NCBI GenBank assembly: GCA_964006375.1
Contig: OZ023263.1
Location: 131,530,954-131,594,953 of the forward strand
DNA: 64,000 nt
Origin: Tillus elongatus
Lineage: Eukaryota; Arthropoda; Insecta; Coleoptera; Cleridae
Direction: 5' to 3'
Shown: one piece after another, positions 12,801 to 27,100 of the stretch
Layout: each line of letters starts with the position of its first letter
Numbering within the stretch: the stretch's first letter is position 1
Program-made: the position numbers and the translations under genes
Notes under the pieces: model-generated
Seen by the model: only the letters and a program-made list of their open reading frames with translations
Told to the model about the DNA's origin: nothing
Databases searched by the model: none

Positions 12801-14509
12801 CAATTTTTCCATACTAAGTCGTGTTCTTTTTTGAGCCAAAATTTTTTTGGTCTGAGATTAAGCTCAATTTGTGTCCGCCCATACTTTAAACTTAGTTAAA
12901 TGTCGGAGTAAAATCAGTTCTTATGTAACTCAACAATTTTTCAATTTAGAGAGATTTGAAGACTGTTCGAAAAAAACAAAAATATTTTTTTAAAAAAACT
13001 ATCACAATTCTAAAACTATTGCGAGTTACAGATTATTTGATTTTTATCCATTAACGTTACTTCATATTATATATGAGTTTTATCGAATATGGCGGACTTT
13101 CATTTTTTTGCAATTTTTCCATACTAAGTCGTGTTCTTTTTTGAGCCAAATTTTTTTTGGTCTGAGATTAAGCTCAAATTGTGTCCGCCTAGACTTTAAA
13201 CTTAGTTAAATGTCGGAGTAAAATCAGTTCTTATGTTACTCAATAATTTTTCAATTTAGAGAGGTTTGCAGACTGTTCGAAAAAAACAAAAATATTTTTT
13301 TACAAAAACTATCACAATTCTAAAACTATTGCGGATATCGAGTTACAAATTATTTGATTTTTATCCATTAAAGTTACTTCATATTATATATGAGTTTTAT
13401 CGAATATGGCGGACTTTCATTTTTTCGCAATTTTTCCATACTATAAGTCGTGTTCTTTTTTGAGCCAAAATTTTTTTGGTCTGAGATTAAGCTCAAATTG
13501 TGTTTGCACATACTTTAAACTTAGTTAAATGTCGGAATAAAATCAGTTCTTATGTAGCTCAAGAATTTTTCAATTTAGAGAGGTTTGAAAACTGTTCCAA
13601 AAAAAAACAAAAATAATTTTCTATAAAAACTATCACAATTCTAAAACTATTGCAGATATCGAGTTACAGATTATTTGATTTTTATCCATTAAAGTCCCTT
13701 CATATTATATATGAGTTTTATCGAATTCGGCGGACTTTCATTTTTTCGCAATTTTTCCATAAGTCGTGTTCTTTTTTGAGCCAAAATTTTTTTGGTCTGA
13801 GATTAAGCTCAAATTGTGTCCGCCCATACTTTAAACTTAGTTAAATGTCGGAGTAAAATCAGTTCTTATGTAACTCAAGAATTTTTCAATTTAGAGAGGT
13901 TTGAAGACTGTTCGATAACAAAAATAATTTTTTACAAAAACTATCACAATTCTAAAACTATTGCAGATATCGAGTTGCAGATTATTTGATTTTTATCCAT
14001 TAACGCCCCTTCATATTATATATGAGTTTTATCGAATATGGCGGACTTTCATTTTTTCGCAATTTTTCCATATATAAGTCGTGTTCTTTTTTGAGCCAAA
14101 ATTTTTTTGGTCTGATATTAAGCTCAAATTGTGTTTGCACATACTTTAAAACTTAGTTAAATGTCGGAATAAAATCAGTTCTTATGTAGCTCAAGAATTT
14201 TTCAATTTAGAGAGGTTTGAAAAAAGTTCCAAAAAAACAAAAATAATTTTCTATAAAAACTATCACAATTCTAAAACTATTGCGAGTTACAGATTATTTG
14301 ATTTTTATCCATTAACGTTACTTCATATTATATATGAGTTTTATCGAATATGGCGGACTTTCATTTTTTCGCAATTTTTCCATACTATAAGTCGTGTTCT
14401 TTTTTGAGCCAAAATTTTTTTGGTGTGAGATTAAGCTCAAATTGTGTCCGCCTATACTTTAAACTTAGTTAAATGTCGGAGTAAAATCAGTTCTTATGTA
14501 ACTCAAGAA
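9861..14509 (+). repeat. Satellite block, diverged repeat of 2.06-5.28 kb
   Basis: It begins with monomers bearing the short ACATTACTTCATATTATATG and ACATTACTACATATTATATG forms (about 10078 and 10369). From about 10.6 kb it follows the order of variants seen at 2.06-5.28 kb, including TTTTTCCATTTCGTG, GAGACAAGGCTC, class 1 deletions and the CATATCCTTATTTT form. The offset drifts from 8,538 to 8,563 bp, reflecting independent indels, so this is an older duplication than the exact tandem ones. Confidence 0.78.
12436..12706 (+). repeat. Internally deleted monomer (271 bp) with microhomology junction
   Basis: ACAAAGTCGTGTTTGCACA near 12549-12567 fuses the GTCGTGTTC element to the TTGTGTTTGCACA element. 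The shared GTGTT at the breakpoint is consistent with slippage or microhomology-mediated joining. The GAGCC dyad and the CTGAGATTAAG core are lost. Confidence 0.75.
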
Positions 14510-17500
14510 TTTTTCAATTTAGAGAGGTTTGAAGACTTCGAAAAAAACAAAAATAATTTTTTACAAAAACTATCACAATTCTAAAACTATTGCGGATATC
14601 GAGTTACAGATTATTTGATTTTTATCCATTAACGTTACTTCATATTATATATGAGGTTTATCGAATATGGCGGACTTTCATTTTTTCGCAATTTTTCCAT
14701 ACTATAGTCGTGTTCTTTTTTGAGCCAAAATTTTTTTGGTCTGAGATTAAGCTCAAATTGTGTTTGCACATACTTTAAACTTAGTTAAATGTCGGAATAA
14801 AATCAGTTCTTATGTAGCTCAAGAATTTTTCAATTTAGAGAGGTTTGAAGAATGTCCCAAAAAACTAAAATAATTTTCTACAAAAACTATCACAATTCTA
14901 AAACTATTGCCGATATCGAGTTACAGATTATTTGATTTTTATCCATTAACGTTACTTCATATTATATATGAGTTTTATCGAATATGGCGGACTTTCATTT
15001 TTTCGCAATTTTTCCATACTATATTTGATCTGAGATTATACTCAAATTGTGTCCGCCCATACTTTAAACTTAGTTAAATGTCGGAGTAAAATCAGTTCTT
15101 ATGTAACTCAAGAATTTTTCAATTTAGAGAGGTTTGAAGACTGTTCGAAAAAAACAAAAATATTTATTTACAAAAACTATCACAATTCTAAAACTATTGC
15201 AGATATCGAGCTGCAGATTATTTGATTTTTATCCATTAACGTCCCTTCATATTACATATGAGTTTTATCGAATTTGGCGGACTTTCATTTTTTCGCAATT
15301 TTTCCATACTATACTATACAAAGTCGTGTTCTTTTTTGAGCCAAAATTTTTTTGGTCTGAGATTAAGCTCAAATTGTGTCCGCCTAGACTTTAAACTCAG
15401 TTAAATGTCGGAGTAAAATCACTTCTTATGTAACTCAAGAATTTTTAAATTTAGAGAGGTTTGAAAACTTCCAAAAAAACAAAAATAATTTTCTATAGAA
15501 ACTATCACAATTCTAAAAGTATTGCAGATATCGAGTTACAGATTATTTGATTTTTATCCATTAACGTCCCTTCATATTATATATGAGTTTTATCGAATTT
15601 GGCGGACTTTCATTTTTTCGCAATTTTTCCATACTATACTATACAAAGTCGTGTTCTTTTTTGAGCCAAAATTTTTTTGGTCTGAGATTAAGCTCAAATT
15701 GTGTCCGCCTAGACTTTAAACTTAGTTAAATGTCGGAGTAAAATCAGTTCTTATGTAAGTCAAGAATTTTTCAATTTAGAGAGGTTTGAAGACTGTTCGA
15801 AAAAAACAAAAATAATTTTTTACAAAAACTATCACAATTCTAAAACTATTGCCGATATCGAGTTACAGATTATTTGATTTTTATCCATTAACATTACTTC
15901 ATATTATATGACTTTTATCGAATATGGCGGACTTTCATTTTTTCGCAATTTTTCCATACTATATTTGATCTGAGATTAAGCTCAAATTGTGTCCGCCCAT
16001 ACTTTAAACTTGGTTAAATGTCGGAGTAAAATCAGTTCTTATGTAACTCAAGAATTTTTCAATTTAGAGAGGTTTGAAGACTGTTCGAAAAAAACAAAAA
16101 TAATTTTTTACAAAAACTATCACAATTCTAAAACTATTGCCGATATCGAGTTACAGTTTATTTGATTTTTATCCATTAACATTACTACATATTATATGAG
16201 TTTTATCGAATATGGAGGACATTCATTTTTTCGCAATTTTTCCATAATAGTCGTGTTCTTTTTTGAGCCAAAATTTTTTTGGTCTGAGATTAAGCTCAAA
16301 TTGTGTTTGCACATTCTTTAAACTTAGTTAAATGTCGGAATAAAATCAGTTCTTATGTAGCTCAAGAATTTTTCAATTTAGAGAGGTTTGAAGACTCCCA
16401 AAAAACTAAAATAATTTTCTACAAAAACTATCACAATTCTAAAACTATTGCCGATATCGAGTTACAGATTATTTGATTTTTATCCATTAACGTTACTTCA
16501 TATTATATATGAGTTTTATCGAATATGGCGGGCTTTCATTTTTTCGCAATTTTTCCATACTATGTCGTTTTCTTTTTTGAGCCAAATTTTTTTTGGTCTA
16601 AGATTAAGCTCAAATTGTGTTTGCACATACTTTAAACTTAGTTAAATGTCGGAATAAAATCAGTTCTTATGTAGCTCAAGAATTTTTCAATTTAGAGAGG
16701 TTTGAAGACTTCGAAAAAAAGAAAAATAATTTTTTACAAAAACTATCACAATTCTAAAACTATTGCGGATATCGAGTTACAGATTATTTGATTTTTATCC
16801 ATTAACGTTACTTCATATTATATATGAGGTTTATCGAATATGGCGGACTTTCATTTTTTCGCAATTTTTCCATACTATAGTCGTGTTCTTTTTTGAGCCA
16901 AAATTTTTTTGGTCTGAGATTAAGCTCAAATTGTGTTTGCACATACTTTAAACTTAGTTAAATGTCGGAATAAAATCAGTTCTTATGTAGCTCAAGAATT
17001 TTTCAATTTAGAGAGGTTTGAAGACTGTCCCAAAAAACTAAAATAATTTTCTACAAAAACTATCACAATTCTAAAACTATTGCCGATATCGAGTTACAGA
17101 TTATTTGATTTTTATCCATTAACGTTACTTCATATTATATATGAGTTTTATCGAATATGGCGGACTTTCATTTTTTCGCAATTTTTCCATACTATATTTG
17201 ATCTGAGATTATACTCAAATTGTGTCCGCCCATACTTTAAACTTATTTAAATGTCGGAGTAAAATCAGTTCTTATGTAACTCAAGAATTTTTCAATTTAG
17301 AGAGGTTTGAAGACTGTTCGAAAAAAACAAAAATATTTATTTACAAAAACTATCACAATTCTAAAACTATTGCAGATATCGAGCTGCAGATTATTTGATT
17401 TTTATCCATTAACGTCCCTTCATATTACATATGAGTTTTATCGAATATGGCGGACTTTCATTTTTTCGCAATTTTTCCATACTATACTATACAAAGTCGT

Positions 17501-18871
17501 GTTCTTTTTTGAGCCAAAATTTTTTTGGTCTGAGATTAAGCTCAAATTGTGTCCGCCTAGACTTTAAACTCAGTTAAATGTCGGAGTAAAATCAGTTTTT
17601 ATGTAACTCAAGAATTTTTAAATTTAGAGAGGTTTGAAAACTTCCAAAAAAACAAAAATAATTTTCTATAGAAACTATCACAATTCTAAAAGTATTGCAG
17701 ATATCGAGTTACAGATTATTTGATTTTTATCCATTAACGTCCCTTCATATTATATATGAGTTTTATCGAATTTGGCGGACTTTCATTTTTTCGCAATTTT
17801 TCCATACTATACTATACAAAATCGTGTTCTTTTTTGAGCCAAAATTTTTTTGGTCTGAGATTAAGCTCAAATTGTGTCCGCCTAGACTTTAAACTTAGTT
17901 AAATGTCGGAGTAAAATCAGTTCTTATGTAACTCAAGAATTTTTCAATTTAGAGAGGTTTGAAGACTGTTCGAAAAAAACAAAAATAATTTTTTACAAAA
18001 ACTATCACAATTCTAAAACTATTGCCGATATCGAGTTACAGATTATTTGATTTTTATCCATTAACATTACTTCATATTATATGACTTTTATCGAATATGG
18101 CGGACTTTCATTTTTTCGCAATTTTTCCATACTATATTTGATCTGAGATTAAGCTCAAATTGTGTCCGCCCATACTTTAAACTTGGTTAAATGTCGGAGT
18201 AAAATCAGTTCTTATGTAACTCAAGAATTTTTCAATTTAGAGAGGTTTGAAGACTGTTCGAAAAAAACAAAAATAATTTTTTACAAAAACTATCACAATT
18301 CTAAAACTATTGCCGATATCGAGTTACAGTTTATTTGATTTTTATCCATTAACATTACTACATATTATATGAGTTTTATCGAATATGGCGGACATTCATT
18401 TTTTCGCAATTTTTCCATAATAGTCGTGTTCTTTTTTGAGCCAAAATTTTTTTGGTCTGAGATTAAGCTCAAATTGTGTTTGCACATTCTTTAAACTTAG
18501 TTTAATGTCGGAATAAAATCAGTTCTTATGTAGCTCAAGAATTTTTCAATTTAGAGAGGTTTGAAGACTCCCAAAAAACTAAAATAATTTTCTACAAAAA
18601 CTATCACAATTCTAAAACTATTGCCGATATCGAGTTACAGATTATTTGATTTTTATCCATTAACGTTACTTCATATTATATATGAGTTTTATCGAATATG
18701 GCGGACTTTCATTTTTTCGCAATTTTTCCATACTATGTCGTTTTCTTTTTTGAGCCAAATTTTTTTTGGTCTAAGATTAAGCTCAAATTGTGTTTGCACA
18801 TACTTTAAACTTAGTTAAATGTCGGAATAAAATCAGTTCTTATGTAGCTCAAGAATTTTTCAATTTAGAGA
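14510..18871 (+). repeat. Tandem duplication, period 2,173 bp (two units)
   Basis: Units are about 14510-16682 and 16683-18871. Shared markers include GAGGTTTATCG, GATTATACTC, TATTACATATGAG, AAAAGTATTGCAG and GTCGTTTTC. The first unit is also a near copy of 8.7-10.8 kb at offset 5,813 bp, making three related versions. The second unit overlaps the start of the 6,252-bp duplication, which shows the duplications are nested rather than independent. Confidence 0.85.
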
Positions 18872-20193
18872 GGTTTGAAAACTGTTCCAAAAAAACAAAA
18901 ATAATTTTCTATAAAAACTATCACAATTCTAAAACTATTGCAGATATCGAGTTACAGATTATTTGATTTTTATCCATTAACGTCCCTTCATATTATATAT
19001 GAGTTTAATCGAATTCGGCGGACTTTCATTTTTTCGCAATTATTCCATACTATACAAAGTCGTGTTCTTTTTTGAGCCAAAATTTTTTTGGTCTGAGATT
19101 AAGCTCAAATTGTGTCCGCCCATACTTTAAACTTAGTTAAATGTCGGAGTAAAATCAGTTCTTATGTAACTGAAGAATTTTTCAATTTAGAGGTTTGAAG
19201 ACTGTTCGAAAAAAACAAAAATAATTTTTTACAAAAACTATCACAATTCTAAAACTATTGCAGGTATCGAGTTGCAGATTATTTGATTTTTATCCATTAA
19301 CGTCCCTTCATATTATATATGAGTTTTATCGAATTTGGCGGACTTTCATTTTTTCGCAATATTTCTTTTTTGAGCCAAATTTTTTTTGGTCTGAGGTTAA
19401 GCTCAAATTGTGTTTGCACATTCTTTAAACTTAGATAAATGTCGGAATAAAATCAGTTCTTATGTAGCTCAAGAATTTTTCAATTTAGAGAGGTTTGAAG
19501 ACTGTCCCAAAAAACTAAAATAATTTTCTACAAAAACTATCACAATTCTAAAACTATTGCCGATATCGAGTTACAGATTATTTGATTTTTATCCATTAAC
19601 GTTACTTCATATTATATATGAGTTTTATCGAATATGGCGGACTTTCATTTTTTCGCAATTTTTCCATACTGTCGTGTTCTTTTTTGAGCCAAAATTTTTT
19701 TGGTCTGAGATTAAGCTCAAATTGTGTTTGCACATACTTTAAACTTAGTTAAATGTCGGAGTAAAATCAGTTCTTATGTAACTCAAGAATTTTTCAATTT
19801 AGAGAGGTTTGAAGACTGTTCGAAAAAAACAAAAATATTTTTTTACAAAAACTATCACAATTCTAAAACTATTGCGGATATCGAGTTACAGATTATTTGA
19901 TTTTTATCTATTAACGTTACTTCATATTATATATGAGTTTTATCGAATATGGCGGACTTTCATTTTTTCGCAATTTTTCCATACTATAGTCGTGTTCTTT
20001 TTTGAGCCAAAATTTTTTTGGTCTGAGATTAAGCTCAAATTGTGTTTGCACATACTTTAAACTTAGTTAAATGTCGGAATAAAATCAGTTCTTATGTAGC
20101 TCAAGAATTTTTCAATTTAGAGAGGTTTGAAGACTGTCCCAAAAAACTAAAATAATTTTCTACAAAAACTATCACAATTCTAAAACTATTGCC

Positions 20194-20483
20194 GATATCG
20201 AGTTACAGATTATTTGATTTTTATCCATTAACGTTACTTCATATTATATATGAGTTTTATCGAATATGGCGGACTTTCATTTTTTCGCAATTTTTCCATA
20301 CTATATTTGATCTGAGATTAAGCTCAAATTGTGTCCGCCCATACTTTAAACTTAGTTAAATGTCGGAGTGAAATCAGTTCTTATGTAACTCAAGAATTTT
20401 TCAATTTAGAGAGGTTTGAAGACTGTTCGAAAAAAACAAAAATAATTTTTTACAAAAACTATCACAATTCTAAAACTATTGCA
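20194..20483 (+). repeat. Deletion-class monomer 2 (290 bp)
   Basis: CCATACTATA joins TTTGATCTGAGATTA, removing GTCGTGTTC and most of the CCAAAATTTTTTTGG dyad. The junction lies near 20300. The same form is found near 7050, 9209, 10149, 15013, 15962, 17193, 18136, 22827, 23446, 40100 and 63223. A sub-form reads GATTATACTC instead of GATTAAGCTC and travels with the 2,159-, 2,173- and 6,252-bp duplications. Confidence 0.85.
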
Positions 20484-20809
20484 GATATCGAGTTGCAGAT
20501 TATTTGATTTTTATCCATTAACGTCCCTTCATATTATATATAAGATTTATCGAATTTGGCGGACTTTCATTTTTTCGCAATTTTTCCATACTATACTATA
20601 CAAAGTCGTGTTCTTTTTTGAGCAAAAATTTTTTTGGTCTGAGATTAAGCTCAAATTGTGTCCGCCTAGACTTTAAACTCAGTTAAATGTCGGAGTAAAA
20701 TCAGTTCTTATGTAACTCAAGAATTTTTAAATTTAGAGAGGTTTGAAAACTGTTCCAAAAAACAAAAATAATTTTCTATAGGAACTATCACAATTCTAAA
20801 ACTATTGCA

Positions 20810-21136
20810 GATATCGAGTTACAGATTATTTGATTTTTATCCATTAACGTCACTTCATATTATATATGAGTTTTATCGAATTTGGCGGACTTTCATTTTT
20901 TCGCAATTTTTCCATACTATACTATACAAAGTCGTGTTCTTTTTTGAGCCAAAATTTTTTTGGTCTGAGATTAAGCTCAAATTGTGTCCGCCTAGACTTT
21001 AAACTCAGTTAAATGTCGGAGTAAAATCAGTTCTTATGTAACTCAAGAATTTTTAAATTTAGAGAGGTTTGAAAACTGTTCCAAAAAAACAAAAATAATT
21101 TTCTATAGGAACTATCACAATTCTAAAACTATTGCA
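20810..21136 (+). repeat. Representative full-length satellite monomer (327 bp)
   Basis: This monomer runs from one GATATC to the next and is followed by a nearly identical 327-bp neighbour (21137-21463). Landmarks in order are GATATCGAGTTACAG, TTGATTTTTATCC, the CATATTATATATG dyad, GGCGGACTTTC, CAATTTTTCCATA, the longest common form of the variable segment (CTATACTATACAAA), GTCGTGTTC, GAGCCAAAATTTTTTTGG, CTGAGATTAAGCTCAAATTG, TGTCCGCC, ACTTTAAAC, GGAGTAAAATCAG, GTAACTCAAG and an A-rich tail ending in CTATCACAATTC. It is a useful alignment reference because it lacks the internal deletions of many other copies. Confidence 0.93.
20901..20950 (+). repeat. Indel-hypervariable segment of the monomer (representative copy)
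   Basis: Between TTTTTCC and GTCGTGTTC this copy has ATACTATACTATACAAA. Other monomers show many alternatives: ATACTATA (about 610), ATACTATATAT (1247), ATACTTATAA (37930), ATACTTATTTATTAAT (31395), ATACACAA (21568), ATACT (19667), A only (21884), and fused forms in which CATAC joins GTGTTC (52743) or TTTTTCG joins TGTTC (37615). The sequence on either side is well conserved. Most monomer length classes differ here or in the next 50 bp. Confidence 0.85.
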
Positions 21137-24100
21137 GATATCGAGTTACAGATTATTTGATTTTTATCCATTAACGTCACTTCATATTATATATGAGTTT
21201 TATCGAATTTGGCGGACTTTCATTTTTTCGCAATTTTTCCATACTATACTATACAAAGTCGTGTTCTTTTTTGAGCCAAAATTTTTTTGATCTGAGATTA
21301 AGCTCAAATTGTGTCCGCCTAGACTTTAAACTCAGTCAAATGTCGGAGTAAAATCAGTTCTTATGTAACTCAAGAATTTTTAAATTTAGAGAGGTTTGAA
21401 AACTGTTCCAAAAAAACAAAAATAATTTTCTATAAAAACTATCACAATTCTAAAACTATTGCAGATATCAAGTTACAGATTATTTGATTTTTATCCATTA
21501 ACGTTACTTCATATTATATATGAGTTTTATCGAATATGGCGGACTTTCATTTTTTCGCAATTTTTCCATACACAAGTCGTGTTCTTTTTTGAGCCAAAAT
21601 TTTTTTGGTCTGAGATTAAGCTCAAATTGTGTTTGCACATACTTTAAACTTAGTTAAATGTCGGAATAAAATCAGTTCTTTTGTAGCTCAAGAATTTTTC
21701 AATTTAGAGAGGTTTGAAAACTGTTCCAAAAAAACAAAAATAATTTTCTATAAAAACTATCACAATTCTAAAACTATTGCAGATATCGAGTTACAGATTA
21801 TTTGATTTTTATCCATTAAAGTCCCTTCACATTATATATGAGTTTTATCGAATTCGGCGGACTTTCATTTTTTCGCAATTTTTCCAGTCGTGTTCTTTTT
21901 TGAGCCAAAATTTTTTTGGTCTGAGATTAAGCTCAAATTGTGTCCGCCCATACTTTAAACTTAGTTAAATGTCGGAGTAAAATCAGTTCTTATGTAACTC
22001 AATAATTTTTCAATTTAGAGAGGTTTGAAGACTGTTCGAAAAAAACAAAAATAATTTTTTACAAAAACTATCACAATTCTAAAACTATTGCAGATATCGA
22101 GTTGCAGATTATTTGATTTTTATCCATTAACGTCCCTTCATATTATATATGAGTTTTATCGAATGTGGCGGACTTTCATTTTTTCGCAATTTTTCCATAC
22201 TATAGTCGTGTTCTTTTTTGAGCCAAAATTTTTTTGGTCTGAGATTAAGCTCAAATTGTGTTTGCACATACTTTAAACTTAGTTAAATGTCGGAATAAAA
22301 TCAGTTCTTATGTAGCTCAAGAATTTTTTAATTTAGAGAGGTTTGAAGACTGCCCCAAAAAACTAAAATAATTTTCTACAAAAACTATCACAATTCTAAA
22401 ACTATTGCCGATATCGAGTTACAGATTATTTGATTTTTATCCATTAACGTTACTTCATATTATATATGAGTTTTATCGAATATGGCGGACTTTCATTTTT
22501 TCGCAATTTTTCCATACTGTTCTTTTTTGAGCCAAATTTTTTTTGGTCTGAGATTAAGCTCAAATTGTGTTTGCACATACTTTAAACTTAGTTAAATGTC
22601 GAAATAAAATCAGTTCTTATGTAGCTCAAGAATTTTTCAATTTAGGGAGGTTTGAAAACTGTTCCAAAAAAACAAAAATAATTTTCTATAAAAACTATCA
22701 CAATTCTAAAACTATTGCGGATATCGAGTTACAGATTATTTGATTTTTATCCATTAACGTTACTTCATATTATATATGAGTTTTATCGAATATGGCGGAC
22801 TTTCATTTTTTCGCAATTTTTCCATACTATATTTGATCTGAGATTAAGCTCAAATTGTGTCCGCCTATACTTTCAACTTAGTAAAATGTCGGAGTAAAAT
22901 CAGTTCTTATGTAACTCAAGAATTTTTCAATTTAGAGAGGTTTGAAGACTGTTCGAAAAAAACAAAAATAATTTTTTACAAAAACTATCACAATTCTAAA
23001 ACTATTGCAGATATCGAGTTGCAGATTATTTGATTTTTATCCATTAACGTCCCTTCATATTATATATGAGTTTTATCGAATTTGGCGGACTTTCATTTTT
23101 TCGCAATTTTTCCATACTATACTATACAAAGTCGTGTTCTTTTTTGAGCCAAAATTTTTTTGGTCTGAGATTAAGCTCAAATTGTGTCCGCCTAGACTTT
23201 AAACTCAGTTAAATGTCGGAGTAAAATCAGTTCTTATGTAACTCAAGAATTTTTAAATTTAGAGAGGTTTGAAAACTGTTCCAAAAAAACAAAAATAATT
23301 TTCTATAAAAACTATCACAATTCTAAAACTATTGCAGATATCAAGTTACAGATTATTTGATTTTTATCCATTAACGTTACTTCATATTATATATGAGTTT
23401 TATCGAATATGGCGGACTTTCATTTTTTCGCAATTTTTCCATACTATATTTGATCTGAGATTATACTCAAATTGTGTCCGCCCATACTTTAAACTTATTT
23501 AAATGTCGGAGTAAAATCAGTTCTTATGTAACTCAAGAATTTTTCAATTTAGAGAGGTTTGAAGACTGTTCGAAAAAAACAAAAATATTTATTTACAAAA
23601 ACTATCACAATTCTAAAACTATTGCAGATATCGAGCTGCAGATTATTTGATTTTTATCCATTAACGTCCCTTCATATTACATATGAGTTTTATCGAATAT
23701 GGCGGACTTTCATTTTTTCGCAATTTTTCCATACTATACTATACAAAGTCGTGTTCTTTTTTGAGCCAAAATTTTTTTGGTCTGAGATTAAGCTCAAATT
23801 GTGTCCGCCTAGACTTTAAACTCAGTTAAATGTCGGAGTAAAATCAGTTTTTATGTAACTCAAGAATTTTTAAATTTAGAGAGGTTTGAAAACTTCCAAA
23901 AAAACAAAAATAATTTTCTATAGAAACTATCACAATTCTAAAAGTATTGCAGATATCGAGTTACAGATTATTTGATTTTTATCCATTAACGTCCCTTCAT
24001 ATTATATATGAGTTTTATCGAATTTGGCGGACTTTCATTTTTTCGCAATTTTTCCATACTATACTATACAAAGTCGTGTTCTTTTTTGAGCCAAAATTTT

Positions 24101-27100
24101 TTTGGTCTGAGATTAAGCTCAAATTGTGTCCGCCTAGACTTTAAACTTAGTTAAATGTCGGAGTAAAATCAGTTCTTATGTAACTCAAGAATTTTTCAAT
24201 TTAGAGAGGTTTAAAGACTGTTCGAAAAAAACAAAAATAATTTTTTACAAAAACTATCACAATTCTAAAACTATTGCCGATATCGAGTTACAGATTATTT
24301 GATTTTTATCCATTAACATTACTTCATATTATATGACTTTTATCGAATATGGCGGACTTTCATTTTTTCGCAATTTTTCCATACTATATTTGATCTGAGA
24401 TTAAGCTCAAATTGTGTCCGCCCATACTTTAAACTTGGTTAAATGTCGGAGTAAAATCAGTTCTTATGTAACTCAAGAATTTTTCAATTTAGAGAGGTTT
24501 GAAGACTGTTCGAAAAAAACAAAAATAATTTTTTACAAAAACTATCACAATTCTAAAACTATTGCCGATATCGAGTTACAGTTTATTTGATTTTTATCCA
24601 TTAACATTACTACATATTATATGAGTTTTATCGAATATGGCGGACATTCATTTTTTCGCAATTTTTCCATAATAGTCGTGTTCTTTTTTGAGCCAAAATT
24701 TTTTTGGTCTGAGATTAAGCTCAAATTGTGTTTGCACATTCTTTAAACTTAGTTTAATGTCGGAATAGAATCAGTTCTTATGTAGCTCAAGAATTTTTCA
24801 ATTTAGAGAGGTTTGAAGACTCCCAAAAAACTAAAATAATTTTCTACAAAAACTATCACAATTCTAAAACTATTGCCGATATCGAGTTACAGATTATTTG
24901 ATTTTTATCCATTAACGTTACTTCATATTATATATGAGTTTTATCGAATATGGCGGACTTTCATTTTTTCGCAATTTTTCCATACTATGTCGTTTTCTTT
25001 TTTGAGCCAAATTTTTTTTGGTCTAAGATTAAGCTCAAATTGTGTTTGCACATACTTTAAACTTAGTTAAATGTCGGAATAAAATCAGTTCTTATGTAGC
25101 TCAAGAATTTTTCAATTTAGAGAGGTTTGAAAACTGTTCCAAAAAAACAAAAATAATTTTCTATAAAAACTATCACAATTCTAAAACTATTGCAGATATC
25201 GAGTTACAGATTATTTGATTTTTATCCATTAACGTCCCTTCATATTATATATGAGTTTAATCGAATTCGGCGGACTTTCATTTTTTCGCAATTATTCCAT
25301 ACTATACAAAGTCGTGTTCTTTTTTGAGCCAAAATTTTTTTGGTCTGAGATTAAGCTCAAATTGTGTCCGCCCATACTTTAAACTTAGTTAAATGTCGGA
25401 GTAAAATCAGTTCTTATGTAGCTGAAGAATTTTTCAATTTAGAGGTTTGAAGACTGTTCGAAAAAAACAAAAATAATTTTTTACAAAAACTATCACAATT
25501 CTAAAACTATTGCAGGTATCGAGTTGCAGATTATTTGATTTTTATCCATTAACGTCCCTTCATATTATATATGAGTTTTATCGAATTTGGCGGACTTTCA
25601 TTTTTTCGCAATATTTCTTTTTTGAGCCAAATTTTTTTTGGTCTGAGGTTAAGCTCAAATTGTGTTTGCACATTCTTTAAACTTAGATAAATGTCGGAAT
25701 AAAATCAGTTCTTATGTAGCTCAAGAATTTTTCAATTTAGAGAGGTTTGAAGACTGTCCCAAAAAACTAAAATAATTTTCTACAAAAACTATCACAATTC
25801 TAAAACTATTGCCGATATCGAGTTACAGATTATTTGATTTTTATCCATTAACGTTACTTCATATTATATATGAGTTTTATCGAATATGGCGGACTTTCAT
25901 TTTTTCGCAATTTTTCCATACTGTCGTGTTCTTTTTTGAGCCAAAATTTTTTTGGTCTGAGATTAAGCTCAAATTGTGTTTGCACATACTTTAAACTTAG
26001 TTAAATGTCGGAGTAAAATCAGTTCTTATGTAACTCAAGAATTTTTCAATTTAGAGAGGTTTGAAGACTGTTCGAAAAAAACAAAAATATTTTTTTACAA
26101 AAACTATCACAATTCTAAAACTATTGCGGATATCGAGTTACAGATTATTTGATTTTTATCTATTAACGTTACTTCATATTATATATGAGTTTTATCGAAT
26201 ATGGCGGACTTTCATTTTTTCGCAATTTTTCCATACTATAGTCGTGTTCTTTTTTGAGCCAAAATTTTTTTGGTCTGAGATTAAGCTCAAATTGTGTTTG
26301 CACATACTTTAAACTTAGTTAAATGTCGGAATAAAATCAGTTCTTATGTAGCTCAAGAATTTTTCAATTTAGAGAGGTTTGAAGACTGTCCCAAAAAACT
26401 AAAATAATTTTCTACAAAAACTATCACAATTCTAAAACTATTGCCGATATCGAGTTACAGATTATTTGATTTTTATCCATTAACGTTACTTCATATTATA
26501 TATGAGTTTTATCGAATATGGCGGACTTTCATTTTTTCGCAATTTTTCCATACTATATTTGATCTGAGATTAAGCTCAAATTGTGTCCGCCCATACTTTA
26601 AACTTAGTTAAATGTCGGAGTAAAATCAGTTCTTATGTAACTCAAGAATTTTTCAATTTAGAGAGGTTTGAAGACTGTTCGAAAAAAACAAAAATAATTT
26701 TTTACAAAAACTATCACAATTCTAAAACTATTGCAGATATCGAGTTGCAGATTATTTGATTTTTATCCATTAACGTCCCTTCATATTATATATAAGATTT
26801 ATCGAATTTGGTGGACTTTCATTTTTTCGCAATTTTTCCATACTATACTATACAAAGTCGTGTTCTTTTTTGAGCCAAAATTTTTTTGGTCTGAGATTAA
26901 GCTCAAATTGTGTCCGCCTAGACTTTAAACTCAGTTAAATGTCGGAGTAAAATCAGTTCTTATGTAACTCAAGAATTTTTAAATTTAGAGAGGTTTGAAA
27001 ACTGTTCCAAAAAACAAAAATAATTTTCTATAGGAACTATCACAATTCTAAAACTATTGCAGATATCGAGTTACAGATTATTTGATTTTTATCCATTAAC

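Noticed and set aside
20810..21136. Internal half-monomer duplication (CAATTTTTCCATA versus GAATTTTTCAATTTA)
   Set aside because: The similarity is limited to about 12 A/T-rich bases and does not extend to the flanks; spacing does not divide the monomer into halves.
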